The notes below the pieces were generated by a model. It was not told where the DNA came from. It ran no database searches and was given only the letters and a program-made list of their open reading frames with translations. Shown piece after piece: positions 29,982 to 43,069 of a stretch of DNA of 64,000 bases (position 1 is the stretch's first letter; the number at the start of each line of letters is the position of its first letter). The position numbers were made by a program, and so were the translations under genes. The DNA is from Cladorhizidae sp. MBARI D1340-BT2 (lineage: Eukaryota; Porifera; Demospongiae; Poecilosclerida; Cladorhizidae). The stretch lies in contig JAQNBH010000002.1 of assembly GCA_028752905.1 (NCBI GenBank), positions 32,325,530-32,389,529 of the forward strand. The letters run 5' to 3'.

Positions 29982-32900
29982 CCTGGCTGATGAATATGTG
30001 ATGCCTTTCAATTTAGCCACCCTGCCTGATGAATATGTGATACGTTTCAATTTAGCCACCCTGCCCCTGATGAATATGTGATGCCTTTCAATTTAGACAA
30101 CCATGCTGATGAATATGTGATGCCTTTCAATTTAGCCACATTGGCTGATGAATATGTGATGCCTTTCGATTTAGCCACCCTGCCTGATGAATATGTTATG
30201 CCTTTCAATTTAGCCACCCTTGCTGATGAATATGTGATACCTTTCAATTTAGCCACCCTAGCTGATGAATATGTGATGCCCTTCAATATAGCCACCATGC
30301 CTGATGAATATGTGGATGCCTTTCAATTTAGCCAGACTGCCTGATGAATATTTGATGCCTTTCAAGTTTTGCCACGCTGGCTGATGAATATGTGATGCCA
30401 TTCAATTAAGCCACCCTGGCTAATGAATATGTGATGCCTTTCAATATACCTGATGAATATGTGATGCCTTTCAATTTAGCCACCCGAGCTGATGAATATG
30501 TGGATGCCTTGCCACCCTGTGTGATGCCTTTCAATTTAGCCACCCTGCCTGATGAATATTCAATTTAGCCACCCTGGCTGATGAATATGTGGATGCCTTT
30601 CAATTTAGCCACCCTGCCTGATGAATATGTGATGCCTTTCAATTTAGCCACCCTGGCTGATGAATATGTGATGCCTTTCAATTTAGCCACCCTTTCTGAT
30701 GAATATGTGATGCCTTTCAATTTAGCCACCCTTGCTGATGAATATGTGATACCTTTCAATTTAGCCACCCTGCCTGATGAATATGTGATCCCTTCAATAT
30801 AGCCACCATGCCTGATGAATATGTGGATGCTCTTTCAATTTAGCCATCCTGGCTGATGAATATGTGATGCCTTTCAATTTAGCCACTCTGGCTGATGAAT
30901 ATGTGATGCCTTTCAATTTAGCCATCCTGCCTGATGAATATGGGATGCCTTTCAATTTAGCCACCCTGCCTGATGAATATGTTATGCCTTTCAATATAGC
31001 CACCATGCCTGATGAATATGTGATGCCTTTCAATTTTGCCACCCTGCCTGATGAATATGTGATGCCTTTCAATTTAGCCTCCCTGCCTGATGAATATGTG
31101 ATGCCTTTCGATTTAGCCACCCTGCCTGATGTATATGTTATGCCTTTCAATGTAGCCGATGAATATGTGATACCTTTCAATTTAGCCAACCTGCCTGATG
31201 AATATGTGATGCCTTTCAATTTAGCCACCCTGCCTGATGAATATGTGATGCCTTTCAATTTAGCCACACGAGCTGATGAATATGTGATGCCTTTCAATTT
31301 AGCCACCCTGCCTGATGAATATGTGATGCCTTTCAATTTAGCCACACGAGCTGATGAATATGTGGATGCCTTTCAATTTAGCCACCCTGCCTGATGAATA
31401 TGTGATGCGTTTCAATTTAGCCACCCTGGCTGATGAATATGTGGATGCCTTTCAATTTAGCCACACTGCCTGATGAATATTTGATGCCTTTCAATTTATC
31501 CACCCTTGCTGATGAATATGTGATACCTTTCAATTTAGCCACCCTTGCTGATGAATATGTGATGCCTTTCAATTTAGCCACCCTGCCTGATGAATATGTA
31601 ATGCATTTCAATTTAGCCACCCTGCCTGATTAATATGTGATCCCCTTCAATATAGCCACCATGCCTGAAGAATATGTGGATGCTCTTTCAATTTAGCCAT
31701 CCTGGCTGATGAATATGTGATGCCTTTCAATTTAGCCACCCTTGCTGATGAATATGTGATGCCTTTCAATTTAGCCACCCTGCCTGATGAATATGTAATG
31801 CCTTTCAATTTAGCCACCCTGCCTGATTAATATGTGATGCCTTTCAATTTAGCCACCCTGCCTGATGAATATGTAATGCCTTTCAATTTAGCAAATCTGC
31901 CTGATGAATATGTGATGCCTTTCAATTTAGCCAACCTTGCTGATGAATATGTGATGCCTTTATATTTAGCCTCCCTGCCTGATGAATATGTGATGCCTTT
32001 CGATTTAGCCACCCTGGCTGATGAATATGTGTTGCCTTTCAATTTAGCAACCTTGGCTGATGAATATGTGATGCCTTTCAATTTAGCCACCCTGGCTGAT
32101 GAATATGTGATGCCTTTCAATTTAGCCACACTTGCTGATGAGTATGTGATGCCTTTAAATTTTTAGCCACCCAAGCTGATTAATATGTGATGCCCTTCAA
32201 TATAGCCACCATGCCTGATGAATATGTGGATGCCTTTCAATTTAGCCACCCTGCCTGATGAATATGTGATGCGTTTCAAGGTTTGCCACCCTGGCTGATG
32301 AATATGTGATGCCTTTCAAATTAGCCATCCTGCTTGATGAATATGTGATGCCATTCAATTTAGCCACCCTGGCTAATGAATATGTGATGCCTTTCAATAT
32401 AGCCACCATGCCTGATGAATATGTGATGCCTTTCAATTTAGCCACCCGAGCTGATGAATATGTGGATGCCTTTCAATTTAGCCACCCTGGCTGATGAACA
32501 TGTGATGCCTTTCAATTTAGCCACCCTGGCTGATGAATATGTGGATGCCTTTCAATTTAGCCACCCTGCCTGATGAATATGTGATGCCTTTCGATTTAGC
32601 CACCCTGCCTGATGAATATGTTATGCCTTTCAATATAGCCACCCTGCCTGATGAATATGTGATGTCTTTCAATTGAGCCAACCTGCCTGATGAATATGTG
32701 ATGCCTTTCAATTTAGCCACCCTGCCTGATGAATATGTGATGCCTTTCAATTTAGCCAACCTGGCTGATGAATATGTGATGCCTTTCAATTTAGCCACCC
32801 TGGCTGATGAATATGTGATGCCATTCATGTTTTGCCACCCTGGCTGATGAATATGTGATGCCTTTCAAATTAGCCATCCTGCTTGATGAATATGTGATGC

Positions 32901-35900
32901 CATTGAATTTAGCCAACCTGGTTAATGAATATGTGATGCCTTTCAATTTAGCCAACCTGCCTGATGAATATTCAATTTAGCCACCCTGGCTGATTAATAT
33001 GTGATGTCTTTCAATTTAGCCAACCTGCCTGATGAATATGTGATGCCTTTCAATTTAGCCACCCTGCCTGATGAATATGTGATGCCTTTCAATTTAGCCA
33101 CACGAGCTGATGAATATGTGGATGCCTTTCAATTTAGCCACCCTGCCTGATGAGTATGTGATGCGTTTCAATTTAGCCACCCTGGCTGATGAATATGTGG
33201 ATGCCTTTCAATTTAGCTACCCTGCCTGATGAATATTTGATGCCTTTCAATTTATCCACCCTTGCTGATGAATATGTGATACCTTTCAATTTAGCCACCC
33301 TTGCTGATGAATATGTGATGCCTTTCAATTTAGCCACCCTGCCTGATGAATATGTAATGCCTTTCAATTTAGCCACCCTGCCTGATTAATATGTGATGCC
33401 CTTCAATATAGCCACCATGCCTGATGAATATGTGGATGCTCTTTCAATTTAGCCATCCTGGCTGATGAATATGTGATGCCTTTCAATTTAGCCACCCTTG
33501 CTGATGAATATGTGGATGCCTTTCAATTTAGCCACCCTGCCTGATGAATATTTGATGCCTTTCAATTTATCCACCCTTGCTGATGAATATGTGATACCTT
33601 TCAATTTAGCCACCGTTGCTGATGAATATGTGATGCCTTTCAATTTAGGCACCCTGCCTGATGAATATGTGATGCCCTTCAATATAGCCACCATGCCTGA
33701 TGAATATGTGGATGCTCTTTCAATTTAGCCATCCTGGCTGATGAATATGTCATGCCTTTCAATTTAGCCACCCTTGCTGATGAATATGTGCTGCCTTTCA
33801 ATTTAGCCACCCTGCCTGATGAATATGTAATGCCTTTCAATTTAGCCACCCTGCCTGATTAATATGTGATGCCTTTCAATTTAGCCACCCTGCCTGATGA
33901 ATATGTAATGCCTTTCAATTTAGCAAATCTGCCTGATGAATACGTGATGCCTTTCAATTTAGCCACCCTGGCTGATGAATATGTGATGCCTTTCACCCTG
34001 CCTGATGAATATTCAATTTAGCCACCCTGCCTGATGAATATGTGATGTCTTTCAATTTAACCAACCTGCCTGATGAATATGTGATGCCTTTCAATTTAGC
34101 CACCCTGCCTGATGAATATGTGATGCCTTTCAATTTAGCCACCCTGGCTGATGAATATGTGATGCCTTTCAATTTAGCAACCCTGGCTGATGAATATGTG
34201 ATGCCTTTCAATTTAGCCACCCTGGCTGATGAATATGTGATGCCTTTCAATATAGCCACCCTGCCTGGATGAATATGTGTTGCCTTTCAATTTAGCCACC
34301 CGAATGGATGAATATGTTATGCCTTTCAATATAGCCACTCTGGCTGATAAATATGTTATGCCTTTCAATATAGCCACCTTGCCTGATGAATATGTGGATG
34401 CCTTTCAATTTAGCCACCCTGGCAGATTAATACTTGGATGCCTTTCAATTTAGCAACACTGCCTGATGAATATGTGATGCCTTTCAATTTAGCCACCCTG
34501 GCTGATGAATATGTGATGCCTTTCAATTTAGCCACCCTTGCTGATGAATATGTGATGCCTTTCAATTTAGCCACCCTGCCTGATTAATATGTGATGCCTT
34601 TCAATTTAGCCACCCTGCCTGATGAATATGTAATGCCTTTCAATTTAGCCAATCTGCCTGATGAATATGTGATGCCTTTCAATTTAGCCAACCTTGCTGA
34701 TGAATATGTGATGCCTTTCAATTTAGCCTCCCTGCCTGATGAATATGTGATGCCTTTCGATTTAGCCACCCTGGCTGATGAATATGTGTTGCCTTTCAAT
34801 TTAGCCACCTTGGCTGATGAATATGTGATGCCTTTCAATTTAGCCACCCTGGCTGATGAATATGTGATGCCTTTCAATATAGCCACCCTTGCTGATGAAT
34901 ATGTGATGCCTTTAAATTTTTAGCCACCCTAGCTGATGAATATGTGATGCCCTTCAATATAGCCACCATGCCTGATGAATATGTGGATGCCTTTCAATTT
35001 AGCCACCCTGCCTGATGAATATGTGATGCCATTCAATTTAGCCACCCTGGCTAATGAATATGTGATGCCTTTCAATATAGCCACCCTGCCTGATGAATAT
35101 GTGATGCCTTTCAATTTAGCCACCCGAGCTGATGAATATGTGGATGCCTTTCAATTTAGCCACCCTGCCTGATGAATATTCAATTTAGCCACCCTGCCTG
35201 ATGAATATGTGATGTCTTTCAATTGAGCCAACCTGCCTGATGAATACGTGATGCCTTTCAATTTAGCCACCCTGCCTGATGAATATGTGATGCCTATCAA
35301 TTTAGCCACCCTGGCTGATGAATATGTGATGCCTTTCAATTTAGCCACCCTGCCTGATGAATATGTGATGCCCTAGCCACCATGCCTGATGAATATGTGA
35401 ATGCTCTTTCAATTTAGCCATCCTGGCTGATGAATATGTGATGCCTTTCAATTTAGCCACCCTTGCTGATGAATATGTGATGCCTTTCAATTTAGCCACC
35501 CTGCCTGATGAATATGTAATGCCTTTCAATTTAGCCACCCTGCCTGATGAATATGTGATACGTTTCAATTTACCCACCCTGCCCCTGATGAATATGTGAT
35601 GCCTTTCAATTTAGCCAACCTTGCTGATGAATATGTGATGCCTTTCAATTTAGCCACATTGGCTGATGAATATGTGATGCCTTTCGATTTAGCCAGCCTG
35701 CCTGATGAATATGTTATGCCTTTCAATTTAGCCACCCTTGCTGATGAATATGTGATGCCTTTCAATTTAGCCACCCTAGCTGATGAATATGTGATGCCCT
35801 TCAATATAGCCACCATGCCTGATGAATATGTGGATGCCTTTCAATTTAGCCAGACTGCCTGATGAATATGTGATGCCTTTCAAGTTTTGCCACGCTGGCT

Positions 35901-36990
35901 GATGAATATGTGATGCCATTCAATTAAGCCACCCTGGCTAATTAATATGTGATGCCTTTCAATATACCTGATGAATATGTGATGCCTTTCAATTTAGCCA
36001 CCCGAGCTGATGAATATGTGGATGCCTTGCCACCCTGTGTGATGCCTTTCAATTTAGCCACCCTGCCTGATGAATATTCAATTTAGCCACCCTGGCTGAT
36101 GAATATGTGGATGCCTTTCAATTTAGCCACCCTGCCTGATGAATATGTGATGCCTTTCAATTTAGCCACCCTGGCTGATGAATATGTGATGCCTTTCAAT
36201 TTAGCCACCCTTTCTGATGAATATGTGATGCCTTTCAATTTAGCCACCCTTGCTGATGAATATGTGATACCTTTCAATTTAGCCACCCTGCCTGATGAAT
36301 ATGTGATGCCCTTCAATATAGCCACCATGCCTGATGAATATGTGGATGCTCTTTCAATTTAGCCATCCTGGCTGATGAATATGTGATGCCTTTCAATTTA
36401 GCCACCCTGGCTGATGAATATGTGATGCCTTTCAATTTAGCCACCCTGCCTGATGAATATGGGATGCCTTTCAATTTAGCCACCCTGCCTGATGAATATG
36501 TTATGCCTTTCAATATAGCCACCATGCCTGATGAATATGTAATGCCTTTCAATTTAGCCACCCTGCCTGATGAATATGTGATGCCTTTCAATTTAGCCTC
36601 CCTGCCTGATGAATATGTGATGCATTTCGATTTAGCCACCCTGCCTGATGTATATGTTATGCCTTTCAATGTAGCCGATGAATATGTGATACCTTTCAAT
36701 TTAGCCAACCTGCCTGATGAATATTCAATTTAGCCACCCTGGCTGATGAATATGTGATGTCTTTCAATTTAGCCAACCTGCCTGATGAATATGTGATGCC
36801 TTTCAATTTAGCCACCCTGCCTGATGAATATGTGATGCCTTTCAATTTAGCCACACGAGCTGATGAATATGTGGATGCCTTTCAATTTAGCCACCCTGCC
36901 TGATGAATATGTGATGCGTTTCAATTTAGCCACCCTGGCTGATGAATATGTGGATGCCTTTCAATTTAGCCACCCTGCCTGATGAATATT
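29982..36990. repeat. 39-bp minisatellite, about 180 copies
   Basis: The unit is GATGCCTTTCAATTTAGCCA followed by CCCTGCCTGATGAATATGT. Variants include GCCTGATG/GGCTGATG/TGCTGATG, TTAGCC/ATAGCC, and a 40-bp form with GTGGATGCC that shifts frame. Since 39 is three times thirteen, both strands stay open for long stretches: MPFNLATLPDEYV on plus and KLKGITYSSGRVA on minus. Large blocks are duplicated within the array: about 30058-31195 matches 35576-36713 at a constant offset of 5,518 bp, and about 31825-32160 matches 34582-34920 at offset 2,757. A protein role is unlikely because frames are broken by 40-bp units and deletions. Confidence 0.97.
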
Positions 36991-37727
36991 TGCAGCGTCT
37001 CCATGGTGACTTCATGTGTTAGTGTAACCGAGGTCCCCCAACTTTGGGTGCATGTAACTTTTGTATACTTGTACCTTGATCTATAATTTTAGTGCCTCAG
37101 GGAAGCACATCGGTAGAGCCATTTTTAAATAATGGTGAACTATTTAAGTTATTCAGCTCTGAAGTTGGGATCCCTCCTCCATTATGACCTGTGTTTATGT
37201 GTATTTGCCTCCAGGCTGCACATCTGTTCTGGACTGTGTGGGCATTGCTTCAAGCTCAGTACTCCTGCATAACCTTTGATTATGTCTCGTAAGCCACACC
37301 CACAACTAAGCGTTGACAATGCTTGCACACGATTACTATACAGGAAAGGGAGGGGCATAAATCTTATTTATTTAACCCTTTTTTCATGTATTTTGTCTCA
37401 TAATTTTTTTGAGATTTCCTCCTCCTGTTCTGCATGCAGACAGGAAGATTCGATGCAAATAAAAGATGTCTGTCGTGTGTGTCCTCCATACACAGTGACT
37501 GTTGTTGCTAGGCTGCTCAAACATGAATGAACTTTTATGATTGGTGTGGACATATGCTTCCTTGAATTAGGTGACCCGAACTCCTGGAGCCATCGTCGCT
37601 AAGAAGCCTGCACTAGCAACTGTCGGCCATCTTGTTTCGCGGTTTACTTGTGCGTGCATTTTACACCTTCTTGACAATGCACACCAGTAACGGAACTTTG
37701 TGGCACTACTAACAAAACAGTTACGTT
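36991..37727. other. Single-copy spacer, no gene recognised
   Basis: Unique sequence after the minisatellite. The 84-codon plus ORF at 37276-37530 has no recognisable domain. A GTCTCCATGGTGAC near 37008 is a loose RFX-like half-palindrome but probably chance. Confidence 0.4.
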
Positions 37728-38130
37728 AGAGCTCACCTAATGCGAACAGTCTCCTAGCGAGGCTGCTTCTAGCATCACTCTATTAGCTAGCTATGCTAGA
37801 GCTCACCTAATGCGAACAGTCTCCTAGCGAGGCTGCTTCTAGCCTCACTCTATTATATAGCTAGCTATGCTAGAGCTCACCTAATGCAAACAGTCTGCTA
37901 GTGAGGCTGCCTCTAGCCTTACTCTATTAGCTAGCTATGCTAGAGCTCACCTAATGCGAACAGTCTCCTAGCGAGGCTGCTTCTAGCCTCGCTAGCTATG
38001 CTAGAGTTCACGGAATGCAAACAGTCTGCTAGTGAGGCTGCCTCTAGCCTTACTCTATTAGCTAGCTATGCTAGAGCTCACCTAATGCAAATAGTCTGCC
38101 ACGAGGCTGCCTCCAGCCTCACTATTAGAA
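37728..38130. repeat. ~70-bp tandem repeat, six copies
   Basis: Units start GAGCTCACCTAATGCGAACA, continue GTCTCCTAGCGAGGCTGC and end TTAGCTAGCTATGCTA. Unit types with CTCCTAGCGAG and with CTGCTAGTGAG alternate. No coding content. Confidence 0.92.
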
Positions 38131-38259
38131 ACGGCAAAATTTATAGCTGATTGTCGCAGCTTCAACTTAAAAATAAATTAATTGAGTTGCGCCCTCTCCC
38201 CCCTCACTCCTGAATATTTGTTAGTGATAATATTATGTTTATGCATGTATACTGCGAGG

Positions 38260-38440
38260 TCATATGGAACTGAGTGTGTGCACAGCACACATTGCGAGAA
38301 CTGGAGTGTGTGCACAGCACACAATGCGAGAACTGGAGTGTGAACACAGCACACAATGCGAGGTCGTTTGGAACTGATTGTGTACACAAAGCACAAATTG
38401 AAAGATCGTATGGGACTGAGTTTGTACACAGAGCACATAA
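38260..38440. repeat. ~35-40 bp tandem repeat, five copies
   Basis: Units carry GAACTGGAGTGTGTGCACAG and CACACAATGCGAG, with the last two diverged (GATTGTGTACACAAAGCACA). The GTGTGCACAGCACAC portion is close to an inverted repeat. Confidence 0.8.
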
Positions 38441-38639
38441 TATCTTCTACTGAAATGCTATTCCTAATTTTTGACATAGTTTGTATTTAATCAAGGGGCA
38501 ACTGTAGATAATAAAAAATGGGGCAAATGAAAAATGGGGCAAATGAAGGATTTTTTCCAGCTTAACTCTTGTGCTCCATTTCAAAGTTTTTCTCCGTGCA
38601 ATTTAGAAGAAATCATAACTTTGCTACATTTCACTTTCA

Positions 38640-38988
38640 ATGCTTATTTTAAAGTCATGTGAGAGCTCTTTTAAAGTCATGTGAGAGCTCTTTTAAGGTC
38701 ATGCGAGAGCTCTTTGAGTCATGTGAGAGCTCTTTTAGAGTCATGTCGGAGCTCTTTTAGAGTCATGTGAGAGCTCTTTTAGAGTCACGTGAGAGCTCTT
38801 TAAAGTCACGTGAGAGCTCTTTTAAAGTCATGTGAGAGCTCTTTTAAAGTCATGTGAAGCTCTTTTAAAGGCATGTCAGAGCTCTTTTAGAGTCATGTCA
38901 GAGCTCTTTTAGAGTCATGTGAGAGCTCTTTTAAAGTCATGTGATATGAGTGTTATTTTAAAGTCATGTGAGAGCTCTTTTAGGTCAT
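38640..38988. repeat. 22-bp tandem repeat, about 15 copies
   Basis: The unit is AAAGTCATGTGAGAGCTCTT plus TT, each with a palindromic AGAGCTCT core. Occasional units lose one to four bases. The last two units have GATATGAGTGTT inserts. Confidence 0.9.
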
Positions 38989-39465
38989 GTGATATGAGTG
39001 TTCACATTTTTGCATAGCCCAAGGATTACCAAGTTGTGGAGATTATGAAAAGGTGACCTTTGTGTTTTAATCAGCATAGCTCAAGTGGAGACCTAGAACT
39101 AATAAACACTTGGTATGTAGACAATGATGTCACATCACATCCATTGTTTTGACAAACCACAGGCTTATGCAGGCCAACAGATCTCCTTGTATGATTACTC
39201 TCAGCTGACATCATATGCTTTAAGGTTTATCTATAAATTAATTAAATCAGCTCTTTGGTTTAGCCAACTTTTCAACTGAAATACTTCGGTCCTCATCAGG
39301 GAAAAAATCTTAAATAGATACTCCTCTTATAGAAACACTGAGAGAGAGGAATGCCCTTTTTGTGTGTGCCAGATCTTGCTGGATTCAGAAAATGTGCCTA
39401 AAGAGACATTCAACACATCATTTGGAAGCACAGAGGATTAGCAACATTGACCTGCACTAATGAGA
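38989..39465. other. Spacer, no gene recognised
   Basis: AT-rich single-copy sequence between two tandem arrays. No domain, RNA gene or repeat was identified. Confidence 0.4.
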
Positions 39466-41762
39466 GGGGGGAAATTGTCTTTATTCATAACATCATTATT
39501 CATGGCATCATTATTCATGGCATCATTATTCATGGCATAATTATTCAGTGCATTATTATTCATTGCATTATTATTCATTGCACCATTATTCATGGAATCA
39601 TTATTCAGTGCATCTTTATTCAGTGCACCATTATTCACTGCAGCATTATTCAGTGCACCATTATTCACTGGATCATTATTCACTGCATCATTATTCATAT
39701 TGCATCATTATTCATTGCATCATTATTCAGTGCACCATTATTCACTGCATCATTATTTATATTGCATCATTATTCAGTGCACCATTATTCACTGCATCAT
39801 TATTCATATTGCATCATTATTCAGTGCACCATTATTCACTGCATCATTATTCATATTGCATCATTATTCAGTGCATCATTATTCACTGCATCTTTATTCA
39901 CTGCATCATTATTCAGTGCACCATTATTCAGTGCACCATTATTCAGTGCACCATTATTCAGTGCACCATTATTCACTGCACCATTATTCACTGCATCATT
40001 ATTCATATTGCATCATTATTCAGTGCACCATTATTCAGTGCATCTTTATTCAGTGCACCATTATTCACTGCAGCATTATTCAGTGCACCATTATTCACTG
40101 GATCATTATTCACTGCATCATTATTTATATTGCATCATTATTCACTGCATCATTATTCACTGCATCATTATTCATATTGCATCATTATTCAGTGCACCAT
40201 TATTCACTGCATCATTATTCATATTGCATATTGCATCATTATTCAGTGCATCATTATTCAGTGCACCATTATTCAGTGCATCTTTATTCAGTGCACCATT
40301 ATTCACTGCAGCATTATTCAGTGCACCATTATTCACTGGATCATTATTCACTGCATCATTATTTATATTGCATCATTATTCACTGCATCATTATTCACTG
40401 CATCATTATTCATATTGCATCATTATTCAGTGCACCATTATTCACTGCATCATTATTCATATTGCATCATTATTCAGTGCATCATTATTCAGTGCACCAT
40501 TATTCAGTGCACCATTATTCAGTGCACCATTATTCAGTGCACCATTATTCACTGCACCATTATTCACTGCATCATTATTCATATTGCATCATTATTCAGT
40601 GCACCATTATTCACTGCATCATTATTCATATTGCATCATTATTCAGTGCATCATTATTCAGTGCACCATTATTCAGTGCACCATTATTCAGTGCACCATT
40701 ATTCAGTGCACCATTATTCACTGCATCATTATTTATATTGCATCATTATTCACTGCATCATTATTCACTGCATCATTATTCATATTGCATCATTATTCAG
40801 TGCACCATTATTCACTGCATCATTATTCATATTGCATCTTTATTCACTGCATCATTATTCAGTGCACCATTATTCAGTGCACCATTATTCAGTGCACCAT
40901 TATTCAGTGCACCATTATTCACTGCACCATTATTCACTGCATCATTATTCATATTGCATCATTATTCAGTGCATCATTATTCACTGCATCTTATTCACTG
41001 CATCATTATTCAGTGCACCATTATTCAGTGCACCATTATTCAGTGCACCATTATTCAGTGCACCATTATTCACTGCACCATTATTCACTGCATCATTATT
41101 CATATTGCATCATTATTCAGTGCATCATTATTCAGTGCACCTTTATTCACTGCATCATTATTCATTGCACCATTATTCAGTGCACCATTATTCAGTGCAC
41201 CATTATTCAGTGCACCATTATTCAGTGCACCATTATTCAGTGCACCATTATTCATTGCACCATTATTCATTGCACCATTATTCATTGCACCATTATTCAT
41301 ATTGTATCATTATTCAGTGCACCATTATTCAGTGCACCATTATTCATTGCATCATTATTCAGTGCACCATTATTCAGTGCACCATTATACAGTGCACCAT
41401 TATTCAGTGCACCATTATTCAGTGCACCATTATTCAGTGCACCATTATTCAGTGCACCATTATTCAGTGCACCATTATTCAGTGCACCATTATTCATTGC
41501 ACCATTATTCAGTGCACCATTATTCAGTGCACCATTATTCAGTGCACCATTATTCAGTGCACCATTATTCATTGCACCATTATTCATTGCATCATTATTC
41601 AGTGCACCATTATTCATTGCACCATTATTCAGTGCACCATTATTCAGTGCACCATTATTCAGTGCCACCATTATTCAGTGCACCATTATTCATTGCACCA
41701 TTATTCAGTGCACCATTATTCAGTGCACCATTATTCATTGCACCATTATTCATTGCACATTA
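39466..41762. repeat. 15-bp minisatellite, about 150 copies
   Basis: The unit is ATTATTCAGTGCACC with variants CACTGCATC, CATTGCACC and a 17-bp CATATTGCATC form. Because 15 is five codons and no phase creates a stop, all three plus-strand frames are open for more than 720 codons (pentapeptides HYSVH, IIIQC and SAPLF), and the minus strand has NNGAL frames. The left two thirds show higher-order duplication (blocks around 39610-39790, 40030-40200 and 40255-40430). The right third is more homogeneous. It is interpreted as non-coding. Confidence 0.95.
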
Positions 41763-42055
41763 TGACTTGTTTTTGTAATTATCTTTGCCCCAGATATGCT
41801 GGTTTGAGGTTTAAGGAATATCTGAGAAGAAAATCATCTTTCAGTACTATATAAGGAACTTAAAATAAAAATCTCAGAATTTCATCATTAGATCAGACAG
41901 CAATTAGATCAGACAGCAACCACATTATTTATATTTCATTTTGTGTATATAGTTATATTCACCATATTTGGAATATCAGCCAGTCAGTTTGTATGCTGCA
42001 ATATATACATGTCAACATGATTATGATTTTAGTCGGAATTGTTGTTACCTAATTT
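41763..42055. other. Spacer, no gene recognised
   Basis: AT-rich sequence containing a short direct repeat of TTAGATCAGACAGCAA (about 41887-41920). Nothing else was identified. Confidence 0.4.
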
Positions 42056-43055
42056 TCCAGAGTAGTGGAAAACCAGGATCACTCTCAACCACTCTCAGTG
42101 TAGTGGCAAACGAGGATCACTCTCAACCACTCTCAGAGTAGTTGCAAACGAGGATCACTCTCAACCACTCTCAGTGTAGTGGCAAACCAGGATCACTCTC
42201 AACCACTCTCAGTGTAGTGGCAAACCAGGATCACTCTCAACCACTCTCAGAGTATATAGTGGCAAACCAGGATCACTCTCAACCACTCTCAGAGTAGTGG
42301 CAAACCAGGATCACTCTCAACCACTCTCAGAGTAGTGGCAAACCAGGATCACTCTCAACCACTCTCAGAGTAGTGGCAAACGAGGATCACTCTCAACCAC
42401 TCTCAGAGTAGTGGCAAACCAGGATCACTCTCAACCACTCTCAGAGTAGTGGCAAACCAGGATCACTCTCAGAGTAGTGGCAAACCAGGATCACTCTCAA
42501 CCACTCTCAGTGTAGTGGCAAACCAGGATCACTCTCAACCACTCTCAGAGTAGTGGCAAACCAGGATCACTCTCAACCACTCTCAGAGTAGTGGCAAACC
42601 AGGATCACTCTCAACCACTCTCAGTGTAGTGGAAAACCAGGATCACTCTCAACCACTCTCAGAGTAGTGACAAACCAGGATCACTCTCAACCACTTTCAG
42701 TGTAGTGGCAAACCAGGATCACTCTCAACCACTCTCAGACTAGTGACAAACCAGGATCACTCTCAACCACTCTCAGAGTAGTGGCAAACCAGGATCACTC
42801 TCAACCACTCTCAGTGTAGTGGAAAACCAGGATCACTCTCAACCACTCTCAGAGTAGTGACAAACCAGGATCACTCTCAGAGTAGTGACAAACCAGGATC
42901 ACTCTCAGAGTAGTGGCAAACCAGGATCACTCTCAACCACTCTCAGTGTAGTGGCAAACGAGGATATCTCTCAACCACTCTCAGAGTATATAGTGGCAAA
43001 CCAGGATCGCTCTCAACCACTCTCAGAGTAGTGGCAAACCAGGAGATCCTGGCTG
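42056..43055. repeat. 38-bp minisatellite, about 26 copies, hairpin-forming
   Basis: The unit is AGAGTAGTGGCAAACCAGGA plus TCACTCTCAACCACTCTC. The joint CCACTCTCAGAGTAGTGG can fold as a stem of five base pairs. Some units lose the AACCACTCTC part (for example at 42460 and 42880). The array ends with an inverted piece (CTGGCTGCCACTACTCTGAG near 43049-43068), so the right edge is palindromic. Confidence 0.93.
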
Positions 43056-43069
43056 CCACTACTCTGAGA

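Noticed and set aside
29982..36990. Many 60-183-codon ORFs with 13-residue repeats on both strands, as possible repeat proteins
   Set aside because: They follow from a stop-free 39-bp unit. Frames are cut by 40-bp GTGGATGCC units and by deletions, start at arbitrary points, and are equally open on both strands.
38640..38988. CRISPR array
   Set aside because: Repeats are contiguous with no unique spacers, and the context is an animal genome without cas genes.
39447..41854. Three overlapping plus-strand ORFs of 728-772 codons
   Set aside because: All three frames are open only because the 15-bp unit lacks stops; no domain, no flanking gene structure.
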